Assembly: GCA_035551455.1 (NCBI GenBank) | Contig: DASZMZ010000272.1 | Coordinates: 1-14,027, forward strand | DNA length: 14,027 nucleotides | Direction of reading: 5' to 3' | DNA from: Sulfopaludibacter sp035551455 | GTDB taxonomy: Bacteria > Acidobacteriota > Terriglobia > Bryobacterales > Bryobacteraceae | Part shown: piece by piece, positions 13,940 through 14,027 of the stretch | Layout of the letters: each line of letters starts with the position of its first letter | Position numbering within the stretch: position 1 is the first letter of the stretch | Position numbers and translations under genes: made by a program | The notes under the pieces: model-generated | What the model was told of the DNA's origin: nothing | Seen by the model: the letters and a program-made list of their open reading frames with translations, nothing else | The model's database searches: none

Positions 13940-14000
13940 GCCGTCGCCCTGCGGGGCTGTGGAAAAGGGTGTTCGCTCAATTGCTATTCGGCGACGGCTG
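13938..14000. repeat. 11-base inverted repeat competing with the DnaA-box dyad
   Basis: CAGCCGTCGCC at 13938-13948 pairs perfectly with GGCGACGGCTG at 13990-14000. The left arm uses bases that also belong to the CCACAGCC arm at 13935-13942, so the two stems cannot form together. The right arm follows the TCAATTGCT arm closely. Confidence 0.7.
13958..13966 (-). promoter_or_regulatory. DnaA-box-like TTTTCCACA
   Basis: On the minus strand this reads TTTTCCACA, which fits the relaxed DnaA-box consensus TTWTNCACA. It faces the perfect box at 13931-13939 across the centre of the inner inverted repeat. Confidence 0.4.
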
Positions 14001-14023
14001 GTGGCAATGTAGGAGAGCGAACA
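13970..14023. repeat. 9-base inverted repeat TGTTCGCTC/GAGCGAACA
   Basis: TGTTCGCTC at 13970-13978 pairs perfectly with GAGCGAACA at 14015-14023, four bases before the window end. It interlocks with the 13938-14000 repeat, so its arms alternate along the sequence in a pseudoknot-like order. Confidence 0.65.
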
Positions 14024-14027
14024 GGCA

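Larger units (their letters stand above)
13914..13985. repeat. Nested inverted repeats around two facing DnaA-box-like sites
   Basis: Two nested inverted repeats share nearly the same centre (about 13949). The outer pair is AGCAATTGA (13914-13922) and TCAATTGCT (13977-13985). The inner pair is CCACAGCC (13935-13942) and GGCTGTGG (13955-13962) with a 12-base loop. The bases between the outer and inner arms do not pair, so this is an interrupted dyad rather than one long stem. Confidence 0.75.
13627..14027. other. Non-coding, dyad-rich region to the window end
   Basis: No credible gene is present in these 401 bases, and no tRNA or known small RNA could be recognised. The first 230 bases show little beyond a moderately AT-rich patch near 13856-13875. 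From 13871 on there are at least five inverted repeats, some nested and some mutually exclusive, and two DnaA-box-like 9-mers; these are listed separately. The region may be the upstream control region of a gene beyond the window, a replication-related site, or a structured RNA or miniature repeat element. Confidence 0.55.

Noticed and set aside
13871..14027. Confident call of a replication origin
   Set aside because: Only two DnaA-box-like sites, no visible dnaA or dnaN, and no strongly AT-rich unwinding element within the window.

Overview
The window looks like a piece of a GC-rich acidobacterial chromosome, most like the Solibacter/Bryobacter group. This rests on gene content (a secreted tricorn-type protease with Gly/Arg-rich inserts, GH27 and GH79 glycosidases, several exported peptidases, a glycine-zipper periplasmic protein) and on a dispersed-looking GC-rich repeat. 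No rRNA, tRNA, CRISPR array, transposase or phage gene is visible, and taxonomy is inferred.

Layout. 1-289 is non-coding and carries a tandem duplication of a 54-base unit. 290-2715 (minus) is a two-gene operon: an exported aminopeptidase P-like metallopeptidase, then a proline racemase-superfamily enzyme, joined by an ATGA overlap. Head to head with it, 28 bases away, is a second two-gene operon (plus, 2744-4989): an exported GH27 alpha-galactosidase with an extra N-terminal domain, then a small cytoplasmic alpha/beta hydrolase joined by a TAATG overlap. This runs tail to tail, with a 9-base overlap of stop regions, into a large exported tricorn-like protease (minus, 4981-8382). A 140-base divergent promoter region separates that from a heparanase-like GH79 glycosidase (plus, 8523-10070), followed by a small periplasmic protein of unknown function (10102-10704). 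After a hairpin-rich gap comes an exported M1 aminopeptidase (minus, 10838-12445), head to head at 20 bases with a GltS-type sodium/glutamate symporter (plus, 12466-13626). The last 400 bases are non-coding and unusually rich in inverted repeats, two of which enclose facing DnaA-box-like 9-mers.

How the genes may work together. Most products are exported and hydrolytic: three peptidases (aminopeptidase P, tricorn-like, M1), an alpha-galactosidase and a GH79 glycosidase, with a hydroxyproline/proline isomerase-type enzyme and a glutamate transporter. Together they could dismantle glycoproteins rich in proline or hydroxyproline, such as plant extensins and arabinogalactan proteins or animal matrix, and recover amino acids. 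This is inference from gene content.

The most unusual sequence features are the two very tight head-to-head pairs, whose four genes lack Shine-Dalgarno sites and share AT-rich -10-like patches just upstream of the starts; the Ser-for-Cys change in the racemase-type enzyme; the Gly/Arg-rich inserts in the tricorn protein; and the dyad-rich DnaA-box region at the right end.
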